64,000 nucleotides of DNA, from NCBI GenBank assembly GCA_039720395.1, contig CM077831.1, forward strand, positions 10,776,333 to 10,840,332, read 5' to 3'. The stretch comes from Liquidambar formosana. Lineage: Eukaryota > Streptophyta > Magnoliopsida > Saxifragales > Altingiaceae. Shown here piece by piece: positions 21,130 to 35,100 of the stretch. The notes under the pieces were generated by a model that saw nothing but the letters and a program-made list of their open reading frames with translations, had not been told where the DNA came from and made no database searches. How positions within the stretch are numbered: the first letter of the stretch is position 1; every line of letters starts with the position of its first letter. A program made the translations under genes and the position numbers.

Positions 21130-21519
21130 AAGACAAACAAAATGACTCTGAAGAAACTCAAGAGGACTTAAAGACTCAAGGAATAGAATATCTATGGCAT
21201 GTCGATAGTTCTTTTACTTAACACCAATAAATTGTTATGTCAAACAATTAGTTTCAAATGAATTGCCAATAATAATCTAATTTCGAGATTTCTGTGATTG
21301 TGTTGTGTGGACCGCACCCAATGTAACTTTATGGGCTGCCTACGTATCCCCGTTTTCTTTTTTTTTCTTTTTTCTTTTTTCTTTTTTTTTTTCTCTTTTT
21401 TTTTTCTTTTTTTTTTCTTTTCTCTCTTTTTTTTCTTTTGGGGAATCAGGTCCTCGTAGTTTAAATGCCTTAACTTTTGCCTAGGCCGCCTTTACAGGTT
21501 TTCAACCTAGCAGGCCTAC
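21130..21519. other. Spacer with a polypyrimidine tract and R-like motif
   Basis: Same layout as 6565-6875. A nearly pure T/C run of about 90 bases (21352-21439) is a polypurine run in pol sense. It is flanked by TGCCTACGTATCCCC and GAATCAGGTCCTCGTAGTTT, the motif pair also seen after Tat-1 pol and in the LTRs. It is probably the shared 3' end region of converging transcripts. Confidence 0.5.
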
Positions 21520-24500
21520 TTATACATAATACTTCTTTAATTGATCCAAATTGGTAAGACGAGCGAACTCGATCCCATCCACATCCATAAGTCGAACAGC
21601 CCCTGCTGGCAATATCTCCTTGATGACGTATGGTCCTCCCCAACTTGGTTTGAACTTTCCTCGTGGATCGAAAATTGGAGCTCGGATCTCTTTCAACACT
21701 AAATCTCCTTTCTTCAAGCCTCTGTCTTTGACATGTTTGTTGAATGCCCTTGTGACTCTTCTCTGGTATCCTTGCACATGGTAGAGAGCCCTCAATCGCC
21801 TTTCATCTAGCAATGCCAACTCATCATAACGACTTTTGATCCAGTCCACCTCTGCTAGCTGACTTTCCACTGCAACCCTTAACGAAGGAACTTCCAATTC
21901 CATTGGCGGAACAGCCTCCATCCCATACACTAGAGCATACGGCGTAGCCCCTGTTGACAATCTGACTGACGTTCTGTACCCCCATAATGCCAATGGTAGT
22001 TTCTCATGCCAATCAGTGTACTTGTCAGCCATTTTCTGTAATATCTTCTTGATGTTCTTGTTGGCGGCTTCCACTGCGCCGTTTGTCTGCGGGCGATACG
22101 GGGATGACAAGTGATGAACGATCTTGTACTTCTGCAAGAGTTCTTTGGTCTCCTTCTGGAAATGCTAATCGTTATCTGAAATGACCTCATGCGGTACCCC
22201 ATATCGATAGATAATGTTGAGCTGTATGAACTGCGCCACCTTTTTAGCATTCAAAACTTTGAAGGAAGCTGCTTCCACCCACTTGGTAAAGTAATCGATG
22301 GCTACCAAAATGTATTCATGACCATTGGATGCCTTCGGCTTAATCTGTCCGATGATATCTATTCCCCATACTGCAAACGGCCATGGAGTTGACATGCTTA
22401 TTAGGGGCATGGAGGGCAAGTGTTGTCCGTTGGCGAACAGTTGACACTTATGGCACTTATTGACGTGGGCATAGCAATCCCTTTCCATTGTAGACCAGTA
22501 ATACCCTAGTCTCATGATCTTCTTAGCCAACATGTATCCATTCATATGCGGAGCTCCCACTCCTTCATGGATTTCTTCGATGAGTTTTCTGGCTTCTTCC
22601 TTCGTGACACACAGCAAGTGGATTCCGTCGTAAGATCTCCGATACAGTTTTCCTCCACATACCACATAATGGCTTGCCAATCTTTTCAGTGTTCGCCTAT
22701 CCACGCGAGATGCTTCCTCCGGATATTCTCTTTCCTCGATGAGCCTTCTTATGTCATAAAACCAAGGGTGGTTATCTGTTACCTCTCCTTCTCGAATGGA
22801 ACAGCAATAAACTGGCTTCTCTCTGCATTCAATCACGAGTGCTTTCACGCTTCCCCCTTCTGGTATTTCCACCATTGACGCTAGAGTTGCTAAGGCATCG
22901 GCGAACTGATTCTTGTTTCTCGACAGGTAATTGAACTCGATCTCCGCAAACTCTTTGGTCAGTGCTTCTAAATAGGCATGATAGGGCAACAGCTTCTCAT
23001 CGCAAGTCTTCCACTCCCCTTTTATCTGACAGATGATCAATACTGAATCTCCGAACACCTCTAGTTCTTTTATCCCCAATTCTAACGCAGCTTCCAATGC
23101 TAGGATGCAGGCCTCATACTCTGCTATGTTGTTGGTGGCTTCGAACCCCAATTTGACTGCTAAAGGCGTGAAGGCTTCCTCGGGCGAGACTAGTAGCACT
23201 CCTATGCCATAACCTCTTCTGTTTGCAGCTCCGTCGAAGTAGACTTTCCAAACCTTCTTCTTGATTTCCAGGATATCTTCATCGGGGAACTCATCATTGA
23301 ATTGGGTTGATGACGACACAGGGCAGCTTGCCAAATGGTCTGCAATGACACTTCCTTTAACGGACTTCTGCGCCAGGTACTTTATGTCGAACTCATTGAG
23401 AAGAAGCGACCAATGAGCAGTCCTGTATGATAGGACTGGTTTTTCTAGCAAATACTTCAAAGGATCCAATCGACTTATCAACAGGACTTCGAAAGACATC
23501 ATGTAATGACGGAGTTTCTGGGTGGCCCACACCAATGCTACGCAAGCCTTTTTTTCCTTTTTCGACCCTTCAAGGTATTGAGCTAACATAGCTCCTGTCG
23601 CGGTTTTAGTAACCGTTAAGTATAACAGTAATGGTTCACCTTGCCGCGGGGGAACCAAGATTGGGGGGTTACTCAGATACCTTTTAATGGTCTCAAAGGC
23701 TTCTTGACAATCCTCATTCCATTCCTTGGAAACGCCCTTCTTAAGTAGCTGGAAAATTGGCTCGCATACCGTGGTCAGATTGGCGATAAAACGACTTATG
23801 TATTGAACTCTCCCCAGAAAACCCCGAATCTGCTTTTCCGTTCTTGGTGGCTCCATCTCCGTGATAGCTTTTATCTTCCCTGGATCAACTTCAATTCCCC
23901 TCTGAGTGATCATGAAACCCAACAGCTTCCCTGCGGTGACTCCGAAGGCACACTTCTGAGGATTCAGTCGGAAGTTGTACTTCTTTACCCGTTCTAGGAA
24001 TTTTTCCAACGCTGCGAAATGTCCTTCCCGGTCTACAAATTTGACTATCATGTCGTCCACATACACCTCTACTTCATTATGGATTATATCATGCAATAGG
24101 GTCGTAGCAGCTCTTTGGTAAGTAGCCCCAGCATTTCTCAAGCCAAAAGGCATTACCTTATAGCAATATGTGCCCCACTGCGTGATAAAAGCCGTCTTTT
24201 CCATGTCTCGAGGCGCCATCTTTATCTGGTTGTAACCGGAGAACCCATCTATGAAAGAAAGAAGAGCATGGCCTGCTGTGCTGTCCACCAATACATCGAT
24301 ATGCGGTAGAGGGAAATCATCCTTTGGGCTCGCAGCATTAAGGTCGCGGAAGTCGACACACATTCGCACTTTCCCATCTTTTTTAGGCACAGGCACTATG
24401 TTAGACAGCCACTCAGGGTACTCCACAACTTGGAGAAACCCGGCATCTAATTGTTTAGTTACCTCTTCTTTTACTTTCAAAGCCCATTCTGGTTTTAATC

Positions 24501-24819
24501 TTCTTAATTTTTGCTTTATAGGCTTTTTAGTGGGATTAGTGGGGATGTAATGTTGCACAATATCCGGATCGATGCCAGGCATATCCTCATAAGACCATGC
24601 GAAGGCCTCTACATTGGCTTTTAGAAGTATTACCAATTTTTCTTTTTCAGCAGGTGAGAGAGTTATCCCAATTTTAATTATCCTTGGCAATTCATCTGTC
24701 CCTAGATTGATTGATTCCAATTCATCCATGTTAGGTTCGGTAACGCCCCTTTTCCTTTGCTCGACGAGCTCCGGGGGGACGTCATTCCTAGGATCTATAT
24801 CCATGCCATAGATATCCAT
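21520..24819 (-). pseudogene. pol: Tat-2 pol: RT, RNase H, archaeal-type RNase H, integrase
   Basis: Starts at the ATG of MDIYGMDIDPRND (24819); about 1099 codons in one frame. All domains of Tat-1 pol are present: VDFRDLN, YVDD, the second RNase H (YFDGAAN, EYEA, GDS, NQFAD), and integrase with CHKC, GIDIIG and VEAANKN. Defects: a TAG at 22165-22167, where the integrase active-site segment reads SDND-stop against SDNGQHF in Tat-1, and an in-frame loss of about 22 residues from the native RNase H (EGSKKEKKACVAL against a longer Tat-1 stretch). Tat-2 keeps Gln and Glu at the two codons that are stops in Tat-1, so the two copies broke independently. Confidence 0.92.
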
Positions 24820-24838
24820 AGAAGAAAGAAAGGAAACA

Positions 24839-25007
24839 CTGCAAATAACGAAAAGAAACACACTTTATTGACTGAACTAACAAAACAAAACAAAGAAAAG
24901 AAAACACATGTGCCACAACTAGGGAACGACTCCTAACTCCACACGGTGGGCTAGGCGGACACACTTTATTTGAAAGGAAAGCTAAGACAAGCTACTAAGG
25001 AACCTAT
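24839..25007 (-). other. Position of the gag-pol intron in Tat-2, donor altered
   Basis: The acceptor TTTGCAG ends at 24839. At the matching donor, the bases read ATAGGT instead of GTAGGT (25007), so the intron would not be removed by normal GT-AG splicing at this site. Confidence 0.45.
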
Positions 25008-26849
25008 AAACTACTATCAGGTAAGTCGAGATCCTCGCCCTCAAGAACTTCTGCAATGGTACCCTCTTCAAGATACCAATTAAGGAGCGGCACGGCTGCA
25101 TGGTGAATTGAAGAACACTCGAGATCCGATTCTTCTACAGCAAGAACCATATCTTGAAACATTGTAACCATGGCTTCTGAATCCATCTGTTCTGCCCAGT
25201 CCTCACTCTTCTCTTCCCAATGGTCATCATCGATCGCTTCATCATCAACCATTGTAGCAGTAATGGGATACCACTCAGTAAAGAATATTTCAAACCCCGG
25301 AACTCTCGCCTTGGTTGCTTTGTCAATGGATGGTTCGGGAAATCCACAGAATAGAAAGTCCTCCCCTTCCTTAACAAAGTAACCATTCAAAGTAGGTCAG
25401 TATGGCGAGATTCGGATATCTGGCACCCTTCCTTCTGCTTTTGCTTTGACCCTTTCTCTGCTTCTCTGCAACATCTCCATACGGTCCTTTTTGGAAGGCT
25501 CATACCCCAATCCGAAGGTATAGGTGATAATGCGGCTCTGAACGGATACCGGTATGCCTTGCTGACGGCGTCCTAGTCCCGTGCCTGGGAAGAAACTCAT
25601 TTTCTTCATTATATTCCCCACATACAAATTGCCATGAGGGCAAAAGTCGAGAGGTATCAACGCTCTCTGTTCTGGCTCTTTCTCTATGCATTAAACATAC
25701 TAGAACCCAGACAATGGTGTTCCAACGGGCTCGGGCTTGATCTCGCAAATGGGTACTCCTGACGACTTTAAGTTATAATCACCTTGAAGTGTGACGATGG
25801 CCCCTTCATAAGGGAACTTGACTTTTTGGTGCAATGAAGAAGGGACAGCCCCTGCAGGATGAATCCAAGGTCTTCCCAACAAGAGATTGAAGCACGACGG
25901 GACATCCAAGACTTGGAACTCCACTCTAAATTCTGTAGGCCCCATAATCAGCGGCAAAGTGACCAGTCCAATCACTTCCCTGCGGGTGTTATCATAGGCT
26001 CTCACTGTTTGCCCGGATGGCATGAAGTCTGGTGGATCCAACTCCAAGACGGTGGCAGTTCTAAGAGGGCATACATTAAGAGCGGAACCATTGTCGATTA
26101 GGACTGTCGGAACCCTCTTTCCCATGGTGTCGACAATGATGTACATGGCTTGTGAATGGCTAGGTCCACTTTTAGGTAGGTCTGCCTCTGAGAACACAAT
26201 GGTTGAGTTCTTCGAGGTTGGATTCACCAAGTGATATTAGCATTAGTCTTTCCCAATTACCTAAGCACTTCATCCTCTTCTTCTTGCAGGTCGAGGTGGC
26301 GATTACCTTCCAAGTCCCCCAATGGGTTGTCAGATTCTAAGTGCAGAGGCTTGAAATGGCGACCCCCTCTAGTTATGTGCTCCACCTCGTCATTGCTCAT
26401 CCACATATAATTAATCTCACCTACATCACCCATGAGGTCATCCCATGTGATTGTGTCGATCTCTTCCGTTTGGACTTCCTCTGGTAACTCATCCCAACCC
26501 ATGGGGATTATAGGCTCATCAAGGATGGGGTCGGGGTAGAGTACATAGTAATCAAACTTTCCGGACGACTCTCCCAACAAACCCACTTTAGGATCTCCTG
26601 CCTCGAATCTTTCTTTCAATTGTTGCTGCATGGACTTCTTTGGCAATACCAAAACCTTTTGATCAATAAGGTCTTGAACTACCTTTTTCAGTATAACACA
26701 GTCCTCCGTATCATGTCCGGGCGCCTGATGGTACAAACAGAATTGGTGAGGAATCGAAGGCCTCGGCTTTGAATGGCATGGCAATATGAGCCCTTTATCA
26801 CAACATTGGTGGAAAACTTGAGTCAAGGTCATGGGAAGCGGCGTGTATT
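25004..26849 (-). pseudogene. gag-pro: Tat-2 gag-protease, C-terminal part
   Basis: The 3' portion of gag-protease left of the Copia insertion. It contains the second Cys-His motif (CLYHQAPGHDTEDC), protease LIDNGSALNV with LLGRPWIHP, and after it a G-patch-like stretch (GTGLGRRQQGI, then LGYEPSKKDR) absent from Tat-1. It ends LPDSSL like Tat-1. Breaks: a stop and frameshift near 26230-26260, where about 100 bp is missing compared with Tat-1, a TAG after PLSGF near 25697, and a stop after RISPY near 25397. It joins 36861-38247 across the Copia element. Confidence 0.88.
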
Positions 26850-28503
26850 TGTTGGGAATCATACAAGAGGGAAAAATAGAAGTGCGGAATATAAAAATTT
26901 TCCCTTTGATTCCACAGCCCATGAATCTAACTATGCATATACAAAATCAAACCCTAACTATGAAGAGGGTTAGAACACTTACAGAATTTTTGTCTTCTCC
27001 TTTTTGCTCCAAGCTTTGATTCCGGACAGAGGTGAATGAGCAGCCCAAGTGTGCTGCCTCCAACGGTATCCACACCTAGCTAGAGCTTCAAGTCCTTTCC
27101 ACCTTTTCCTTGTTGTTGCTAGTGAAGGAGAAGAGAGGAGAGAGAGAGAGGGAGGCTGGAAAATCTGGACAGCCCCTTGGGATTTCAACTTGTGATTGAT
27201 GTCACACATCATAGTGTGACTTATATAGTCCACACTAAGGGGGCCGGCCCTAAGGGGAAACCCTATTAGGGTGTGATGCAATTTCTCTAAATTGCACAAT
27301 AACCCCTATAAATTATATCAAATATAAATAGGCCTCAAAGAACTATTCTTTATGCACTCATACCCTTTCTCTCATAGACTTTAAAGCTCATCTTGCATGA
27401 TCAGTGTGTGACCCATTGGGTTCACATCATCAAGTAGTAGGAATAGCACGAGGTGTGCACAGTGGAACTCTTTCCATTTAGGGTCTAATTGGAACTCCTT
27501 CCAATTCCTTAATTGATTATAACTCACTTATATCAATTAGGGCTTCTACTAACCATGAATAACACCTAGCATATGGTTCATGGTGTCGTCCTTAATGAAG
27601 TGAATATGTATCTATCAAAGAACCCTTCTGTTATAGTTTATAGGTTACAATTGCATCCTTCCATTTACACAATGTCTCCAATTGAACTAATAGGACATGG
27701 AAGTCTGTCAAGTCCCTAGTTCAATTACTTTATACTCATTCATAAATATCAACTCAATGATGAACTTATGGAAACTCCTTTCCATATTCACACTGCCATG
27801 GCCATGGACTGAATGAGTTATATTATGAATGCTATATGAGACATTCTCTCTCTTTTTCCTGAGAGTAATGGATTCCTTGTTGATCACTCACATGCCTTCA
27901 TACACATAGCAATAGGGCCAATGAACACCTTTACAGACCCATGAATAGAATCTGCACTTAGTGTTATCAAACTTCTAAAGCTACATGCATAAGGTAACTA
28001 TGGTGTCTCAGGTCTAAGGATTACTTGTACCACTATAACATTGAGAAACTGATTGACAGGCAGGTTAAAACTCCATTCAGTTTATCTCAAATCTTTGGTC
28101 ACATTCAGTGTACCTATTCTATTAACAGGCACCCACCTGTTGGTTGTAGTGTCTCCACACAAATAGCTTGAGACCAGCTATCCTCCTATAGAGTCAACCT
28201 AACAAGTGCTAGTCCTATGGTTCATTACTGTCCATCATAGTGAACCTTCAACTAGGAATGATTTAGGAGTTTAGTACAGAGATATATATACAGTCTCATA
28301 ATTACAACTCTTTGTAATTCAATATTCTCAACTCTAACTCCTTGGACATATTATGTAAATATAAATGATGCATACAAACATAATAGAATAAGCCCTTTTA
28401 TTAAATCAATAATAAATGTGACATACATAAATGAAATCAAATGATTGTTCCTTTATCCCTAAACAATCATCTCTATGATTGGCTCTAGGGCATAACTCTA
28501 ACA
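26850..28503 (-). repeat. 3' LTR of the Copia element
   Basis: + strand start TGTTGGGAATC, end CTCTAACA. Minus-strand TATA box TATATAA at 27221-27227. A 106-codon minus-strand frame over 26979-27299 is repeated in the other LTR and has no recognisable domain. Confidence 0.95.
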
Positions 28504-28514
28504 ATCTCCCACTT
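28504..28514 (-). other. Polypurine tract of the Copia element
   Basis: AAGTGGGAGAT in element sense, directly before the 3' LTR, as usual for plant Copia elements. Confidence 0.85.
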
Positions 28515-28517
28515 GCA

Positions 28518-31500
28518 CTATAGCCAATCCACAATGTATCTAATACCCATTTCCTGTTTGTGGTGATCCAACTGCTCTTGGGTCATAGCTTTAGTGAAGG
28601 GATCTGCTACATTTTCTGTTGTGTGAATCTTCTGTATGCTAATATCACCTCTTCCAATGATCTCTCTAATCACATGGAATCGACGCTCAATGTATTTGGA
28701 CTTTTGATGAGACCGTGGTTCCTTAGCTTGAGCAATAGCCCCGTTGTTGTCACAAAACAATGGCAAGGGCTTCTCAATGGCAGGAACTACTCCCAGTTCA
28801 GTAATGAACTTCTTTATCCAAACAGCTTCCTTTGCAGCCTCTGATGCAGCAATGTACTCAGCCTCTGTAGTGGAGTCCGCTGTAACATCCTGTTTACAGC
28901 TCCTCCAACTTACAGCTCCACCATTCAAGGTGAAAACATACCCCGATGTTGATTTCCTATCATCATCGTCAGATTGAAAATCTGAATCCGTATAACCAAC
29001 CATTTCTAAATTTCTTCCTCCATAGACAAGGAATAGTTCCTTAGTTCTTCTTAAGTACTTAAGGACAGCCTTGACTGCTTCCCAGTGTTTCATACCTGGG
29101 TCTGCCTGATATCTGCTTGTAACACTTACACCAAAAGCGATATCTGGTCTTGTACATAACATGGCATACATTAGACTCCCTACTGCAGAAGCATAGGGAA
29201 TCGTCCTCATGTACGCAATCTCCTCTAGAGTTTTAGGTGCCATGTTTTTAGACAACTTGATTCCATGCCTAACAGGAATTAGACCTCTTTTGGAATCTTC
29301 TAAATTGAACCTTTTCAATATTTTGTCTATGTACAATGATTGGGAGAGACCTAGCATCCTTTTAGATCTATCTCTATAGACCTTTATTCCCAGAATATAG
29401 GATGCTTCTCCTAAATCTTTCATGGAGAAATTCTGTGAAAGCCACTCTTTCACTTTTGATAACGTTTCTACTTTATTCCCGATAAGTAGAATGTCATCAA
29501 CATATAGGACCAGGAAGGTAATCGCACTCCCACTAACTTTCTTGTACACACATGGTTCATCCATATTCTGTAGGAAACCAAACGATTTGATTGCCTCATC
29601 GAATCGGATGTTCCAGCTTCTAGAAGCTTGTTTGAGTCCATAAATGGACCGCTGTAGCTTGCACACTTTGTGGTCCTCACCACTGGATGTAAAACCCTTA
29701 GGTTGCTGCATATAAAGGTCTTCCTCAATGTTTCCATTAAGGAAAGCGGTCTTTACATCCATTTGCCATATCTCATAATCGTAGTGCGCAGCTATAGCTA
29801 ACAAGATCCTAATGGACTTAAGCATAGCCACTGGCGAGAAGGTTTCCTCATAGTCAATACCATGTCTTTGTCAGTAACCTTTTGCCACTAGCCTAGCCTT
29901 GTAGGTCTCTAACTTTCCATCTGAGCCTATCTTCCTTTTGAAAATCCATTTGCAGCCAATAGGTACTATACCTTCTGGTGGATCAACTAAAGTCCAGACT
30001 TTGTTGGAATACATCGAGTCCATTTCAGATTTCATAGCTTCCAGCCATTTGTTTGAATCAATATCCGAAATCGCCTGTCTGTAAGTAGTAGGGTCATCTG
30101 GGTGTTCTCTATCACCAAGGAACAATTCCTCTGCATTATGGTTGAGAAATCCATATCTCTCAGGTGCAACAGATACCCTACTCGATCTACGGAGAGGTTG
30201 TGGTACATTAGTGGGTTCTGTCTCATCAGGGACAGGGGTGGGATCACTGTCGGTTTGTGTCTCATCAGACAATTCTTTGAGTTCTATTTTCCTGTTATTG
30301 CCTCCTTCTTGAATAAACTCTTTTTCAAGAAAGACTGCAAACTTACTAACAAACACCTTTTGTTCATCAGGATAATAGAAATAATATCCTAAACTCTCTT
30401 TAGGATATCCCACAAACCTACATTTAATTGATCTTAATTCTAACTTGGTTGCATCATGTGTCTTTACATATGCAGTGCAACCCCATACCTTAATATGTTT
30501 AAGGCTTGGTGCTCTCCCTTTCCATATCTCATACGGTGTCTTAGGGACAGATTTGGTTGGGACTCTGTTCAACAAGTACGCGGCAGTTTCCAGGGCATGT
30601 CCCCAGAAGGACAATGGTAAATCAGTGTAACTCATCATGGACCTAACCATATCCAATAAGGTTCTATTCCTCCTTTCTGACACACCATTATGCTGTGGTG
30701 TTCCAGGAGGTGTCCATTGAGATAGAATGCCCGCTTGAACAAGATGATCTAAAAACTCACCAGTTAAATATTCTCCTCCTCGATCCGATCGAAGAGCTTT
30801 AATACTTTTACCAGTTTGTTTCTCTACTTCATATCTGAATTCTTTAAACTTTTCAAATGCTTCAGATTTGTACTTCATTAAGTACACATACCCATACCTA
30901 GAATAATCATCGGTAAAGGTTATAAAGTAAGAGAAACCTCCACGAGCATGTATGCTCATAGGACCACATACATCACTATGTATCAATCCTAATATGTCTG
31001 CAGCTCTCTCACCGTGACCGGTGAAAGGTGACTTGGTCATTTTACCTAGTAAACAAGATTCACAAGTTGGAAAGGGCATAGAAACCAATGGACCCAATTG
31101 TCCATCCTTACACATCTTGTTAATCCTATTCTCACTGATATGACCTAGTCTCAAGTGCCAGTCATATGCGGAGTTTTCTTCATCTCTTGTTCTTTTGGGT
31201 TTGTCTGCATTCAATTTAAAACTATCATGCTCTATGCAATTAACATTTGCAATAAAGTTTAGAAAATAAAGGCCATTCACATAAACTCCAGAAGTAATGA
31301 ACTCTTCATTTTTAAATAAAGAACATTTATTCTCCTCAAAAACAAACCTAAATCCTTGTTTAGATAATACTGAAATAGAAATAATGTTTCTTATAACTTC
31401 TGGAATATAAAGACAGCCTGATAATTCTAAACTACTCCCACTAGGCAAAGTCAAGCAGCAAGTCCCCACGGCTAATGCAGCAACGTTTGCTCCATTTCCC

Positions 31501-32177
31501 ACTCGTAGGGTTACTTCTCCTTTACTCAGCCTTCTGCTTCCCACTAGGTCCTGCATGGAATTACAAATATGAGAACTCGCACCAGAATCTAGTACCCAAG
31601 TGGAAGCAGAGCTAACACTCATGTTAGTCTCAAGTATAAGAGCATAATCCATACCTTCCGAAGGTTGGTTCTTCAGAGTATCTAGATACTCTTGGCAGTT
31701 ACGTTTCCAATGCCCATCTTTGCCGCAGTAAAAACAGATCCCTTTACCTTTCCTCTTCCTTTGGGTACTCTTACCCTTTCTTATTCCCTTGCCTTTAGGC
31801 TTGAGTATAGAATTGGAAGTAGGAACTTCAACCCATTCATCACATTCAAGCAAGAACTCTTTGCCATACAACTCTTGTATGTGGACAAATATCTCGGGTG
31901 CACTTCCCATGGACTCGTATTGCTTCTTAAGCTCAGGACTTAGAGACACCATCATATAGCATCTCGTCATAAGATCATCATCCATGCGCTTCTGATAAGC
32001 GTCTTTCTCTTGCCGAGTTGCAGCCTCAGTAGGAGCATTGGGAAGTGGACTTTAAAGTGCATAGGTAATATTTTCAGAATTCAAAACGATTTTTAAATTC
32101 CTTAACCAATCAAGATAATTAGGTCCAGTTAAACGATTGGTTTCCAAAATGTTGGATAACGGGTTGCGGTGAGCCAT
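28518..32177 (-). pseudogene. gag-pol: Copia gag-pol polyprotein, two in-frame stops
   Basis: One frame of 1220 codons from ATG 32177 (MAHRNPLSNILE). Order: gag start; CCHC knuckle [14 protein letters not shown] near residue 148; protease [13 protein letters not shown] near 195; integrase with HLRLGH, HSDVCGP and the [12 protein letters not shown] block; RT with AFLNGNIEEDLY and YVDDILLIGN; RNase H with YTDSDFQSD and the final GGAVSW segment. Stops: TAA at 32052-32054 in early gag and TGA at 29871-29873 just before the RT. From IQELYG the sequence passes almost directly to the basic linker before the knuckle, so the middle of gag seems to be missing compared with other Copia gags as I know them. 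Such a copy should not move on its own proteins, yet its LTRs are nearly identical. Confidence 0.93.
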
Positions 32178-35100
32178 TACGGTGATCTACATACAGAAAA
32201 TTAAACAGAAAATCAGATTTCATTTTTAATCCATAATGATCGGGTCTTTAATCATATGGTACCTCCCACTATTTTATCAAATTCCATACACCCTCTAATG
32301 GAATTCGGGAATCTCATTCCTAATGGGGATTGGGGTCCCACTGTGACATAGAAGCCTCACATGTTAGTTTCTTGACTTCTAACCCACAGTAAGAAGACAA
32401 CTCTTTGTCTATTGCTTCATAAGCAAATTCCAATCGTTTTGCCTCTAGGGTACATACTCCTCACATGTTAGTTTCTTGGAATACTTCCCTAGTTAAGTTA
32501 AGCCCATCATTCACACAGGTATGTTTCACCAAATATATACCTCACATGTTAGTTTCTTGGTATATACCAGCTTAGGCACCCCATGATATCTACATATGTA
32601 ATAGTTTCAAGTAATGTCTTTAATATGGGTAGCTCCTACATGTCTGCAGCCAGGTACCCACATTAAGGGACGTTAGATGATCCTATAATGATGGAAGGCA
32701 ATGAAGAATCCATTCCCTAATGTATTCTCCATTTCCAACTTAATATTAAAATAGAGGGGTTTTTAAGGGTCTCATCAAATTAACATACATCTCATGCATA
32801 TAAATAAAAATTGAACAGCATAAAATAATAATAATCCACTTATCGATATTAGTCCCTAAGAAGAGACATATAACGATCTATGGATTTGGAGCTATCACTA
32901 TTAATCTCATTAAAAGCTCCCACTATGATAATTATGGACTTTGAGAGGATTCAATCCAAGCCAATAGATTGAATCCAAGGTCTAAGGTGGGTGTAGGTGA
33001 TCGTAAAATAACACATTCGAAACATGCATGCTGTCTTGAAACACTTCTCTAAGCTTTCAAGTCCTTCAATCTGCTCCCTTGGCTTGATGGTCTCCACCAT
33101 TGGCTTGTTGGGCTCTATCATGCTCCTTTGGGTCTACCATGCTCCTTAGTGCGCTCTCGATTACATAACATTTACATAATTTAAAGAAAGGGATACATAA
33201 GGGGAATGTGGGGTACATAAGAGAATAATAGAGAGAGAGAGGGAGAAGGAAGGTGGCATGCAAGCCCCAAATAAATTACATCACCTTAATAAAATTACAA
33301 CTCTTGTAAATAATAACATCCCATTCATAAGACGGCCAATCACAATTGGTTTAAAGGGTATAGTCCATAATCATCATCCAAACACATACATACAATCTCA
33401 TTGCATAATGTAAAGAAAAACTGTAAGCATTAAAACATATGGGCATTATGGTAATTCTCTTGAATGATTTACATTAATCTCAGTAATGCATCCTAATCTT
33501 ATTAGGTATTAACAAAAATATCCAGAATTAAATAAAGTCTTAACATTTAAGACATTTTAGTTCCAATTAATCAAATTAATTTAAACATATAAAGTTTCCT
33601 AAAATAACTCTAATATCCAATATTAGGGTTTCCTTAATTAAACAAATCAATTTCATTTAATTAAGAATTTCCAGATTTTAATTTAATCCCCAATTGTATT
33701 TTAAACCATTTAAAACATTATAAAATTAATCAATATTAATTAAATAATTAACATGGGAATTAAATAAAATTATTTAAATGATGAATTAGTGTATTAGGGT
33801 TTCCTAAAACCCTAAACCCTAAACACATAACCCTAAACCCTAAATGCAAGCCCTAATCATTAAATTCCTTATGATTGGTCATTTAATGTCCAATCATTAA
33901 AACCCTAGGTTCATATGGTATTTAATAAAAGGGATTAGGGTTTAATTAATGCCAAATAGGGTATTAATTACTCTTAATTAATTATACTAATTAGGGTTTC
34001 CAAAACCCTAACCCTAGACATCATTTATGGTATTAATTATGCCCTAACAATTAATAACCATGATTGGTCATTTAATGACCAATCATTAACTCTTAATAAA
34101 GGTAATTAATATTCCAATTAGGGTTTTAATTAATGCCATAATGAAATTAGGGTTTCATCATTAACTCAAAATTAGGGTTTCATCCTTAACTCTATGCAGC
34201 CGTCACAACCAGGGGGCTGCCTGAGCTTGGCTAGGCTGCCATGGCCACCAACGACTGGGGAAGGCCATGGCCAGCCATGGGAGAACATCCTAGGAGTGTG
34301 GGACAAGCCTCTGGACACGTGAGAAGTGGTGGAAGTGGCTGCCATCATCAAGAACAATCAGGGTTTCCAAAACCCACTGCTGGAGCCATTGTTGCAGACC
34401 TTGAAGGTCACAATAGCTTCTAAAACCTTATCAATTCGACTCCTCCATTGAAACCAGCTTTTGTATCATGTCCCTACATGAAATACTAAGCTTCTAGAAG
34501 AGGTTTGGATGATCGAATCATTACCAATTGTTCTAAACAATTAAAACAACAGTATGCTGCCCAGAATTTGACAGCATACCGTCCATGGTCAGAAATTGAT
34601 TTAAAACCCAGCAAGATGAATGAATTAGGCTACCAAACGAATTTTCCCAGTATCCTACATGTCTTAGGAAACTAATGCAATTGGTTTCATGCAATTTGGA
34701 GTTCCCTAACTCAAGTTCTAATCAAAACTCCATTGATGACTTTTCTGCAGAGAAAATCTGCTATGCTGTTCATGAAAAATTTTCAAACTTTTTGAATCTT
34801 TTTCCATCAAAACCTTTTTGAAACTTAAAGAAAATCATATACACATGATATATAATGATCCTACAATGGATTTGCATCAAAAATACAGAAGCTTTGATTG
34901 AATTTAATTGCAAGAACCTCTGGGTTCTAAAACCCAGATTCGACCCTCTTCAGAAAACCCAGTTTTCCTTTTTCTTCTTCTTCCAATTCAAACCCTATAC
35001 AACCTTTGCATCAATGGTTACCCTTAACCATGATTTAGAAGAGGAGTAGAAGAAGAATAGACCTAGGGTTCCAAACCCCTAGGTTCGGCCAGAGAGAAGA

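Noticed and set aside
26979..27299. 106-codon minus frame repeated in both Copia LTRs
   Set aside because: Duplicated because LTRs are duplicated; it spans the TATA box region and has no domain.
33810..33844. Telomeric CCCTAAA repeats
   Set aside because: Only two short pairs inside the Copia leader; too short for a telomere or interstitial telomere array.
34241..34423. Small + strand frame in the Copia leader
   Set aside because: 61 codons, no homology I recognise, no promoter; kept only as part of the leader description.
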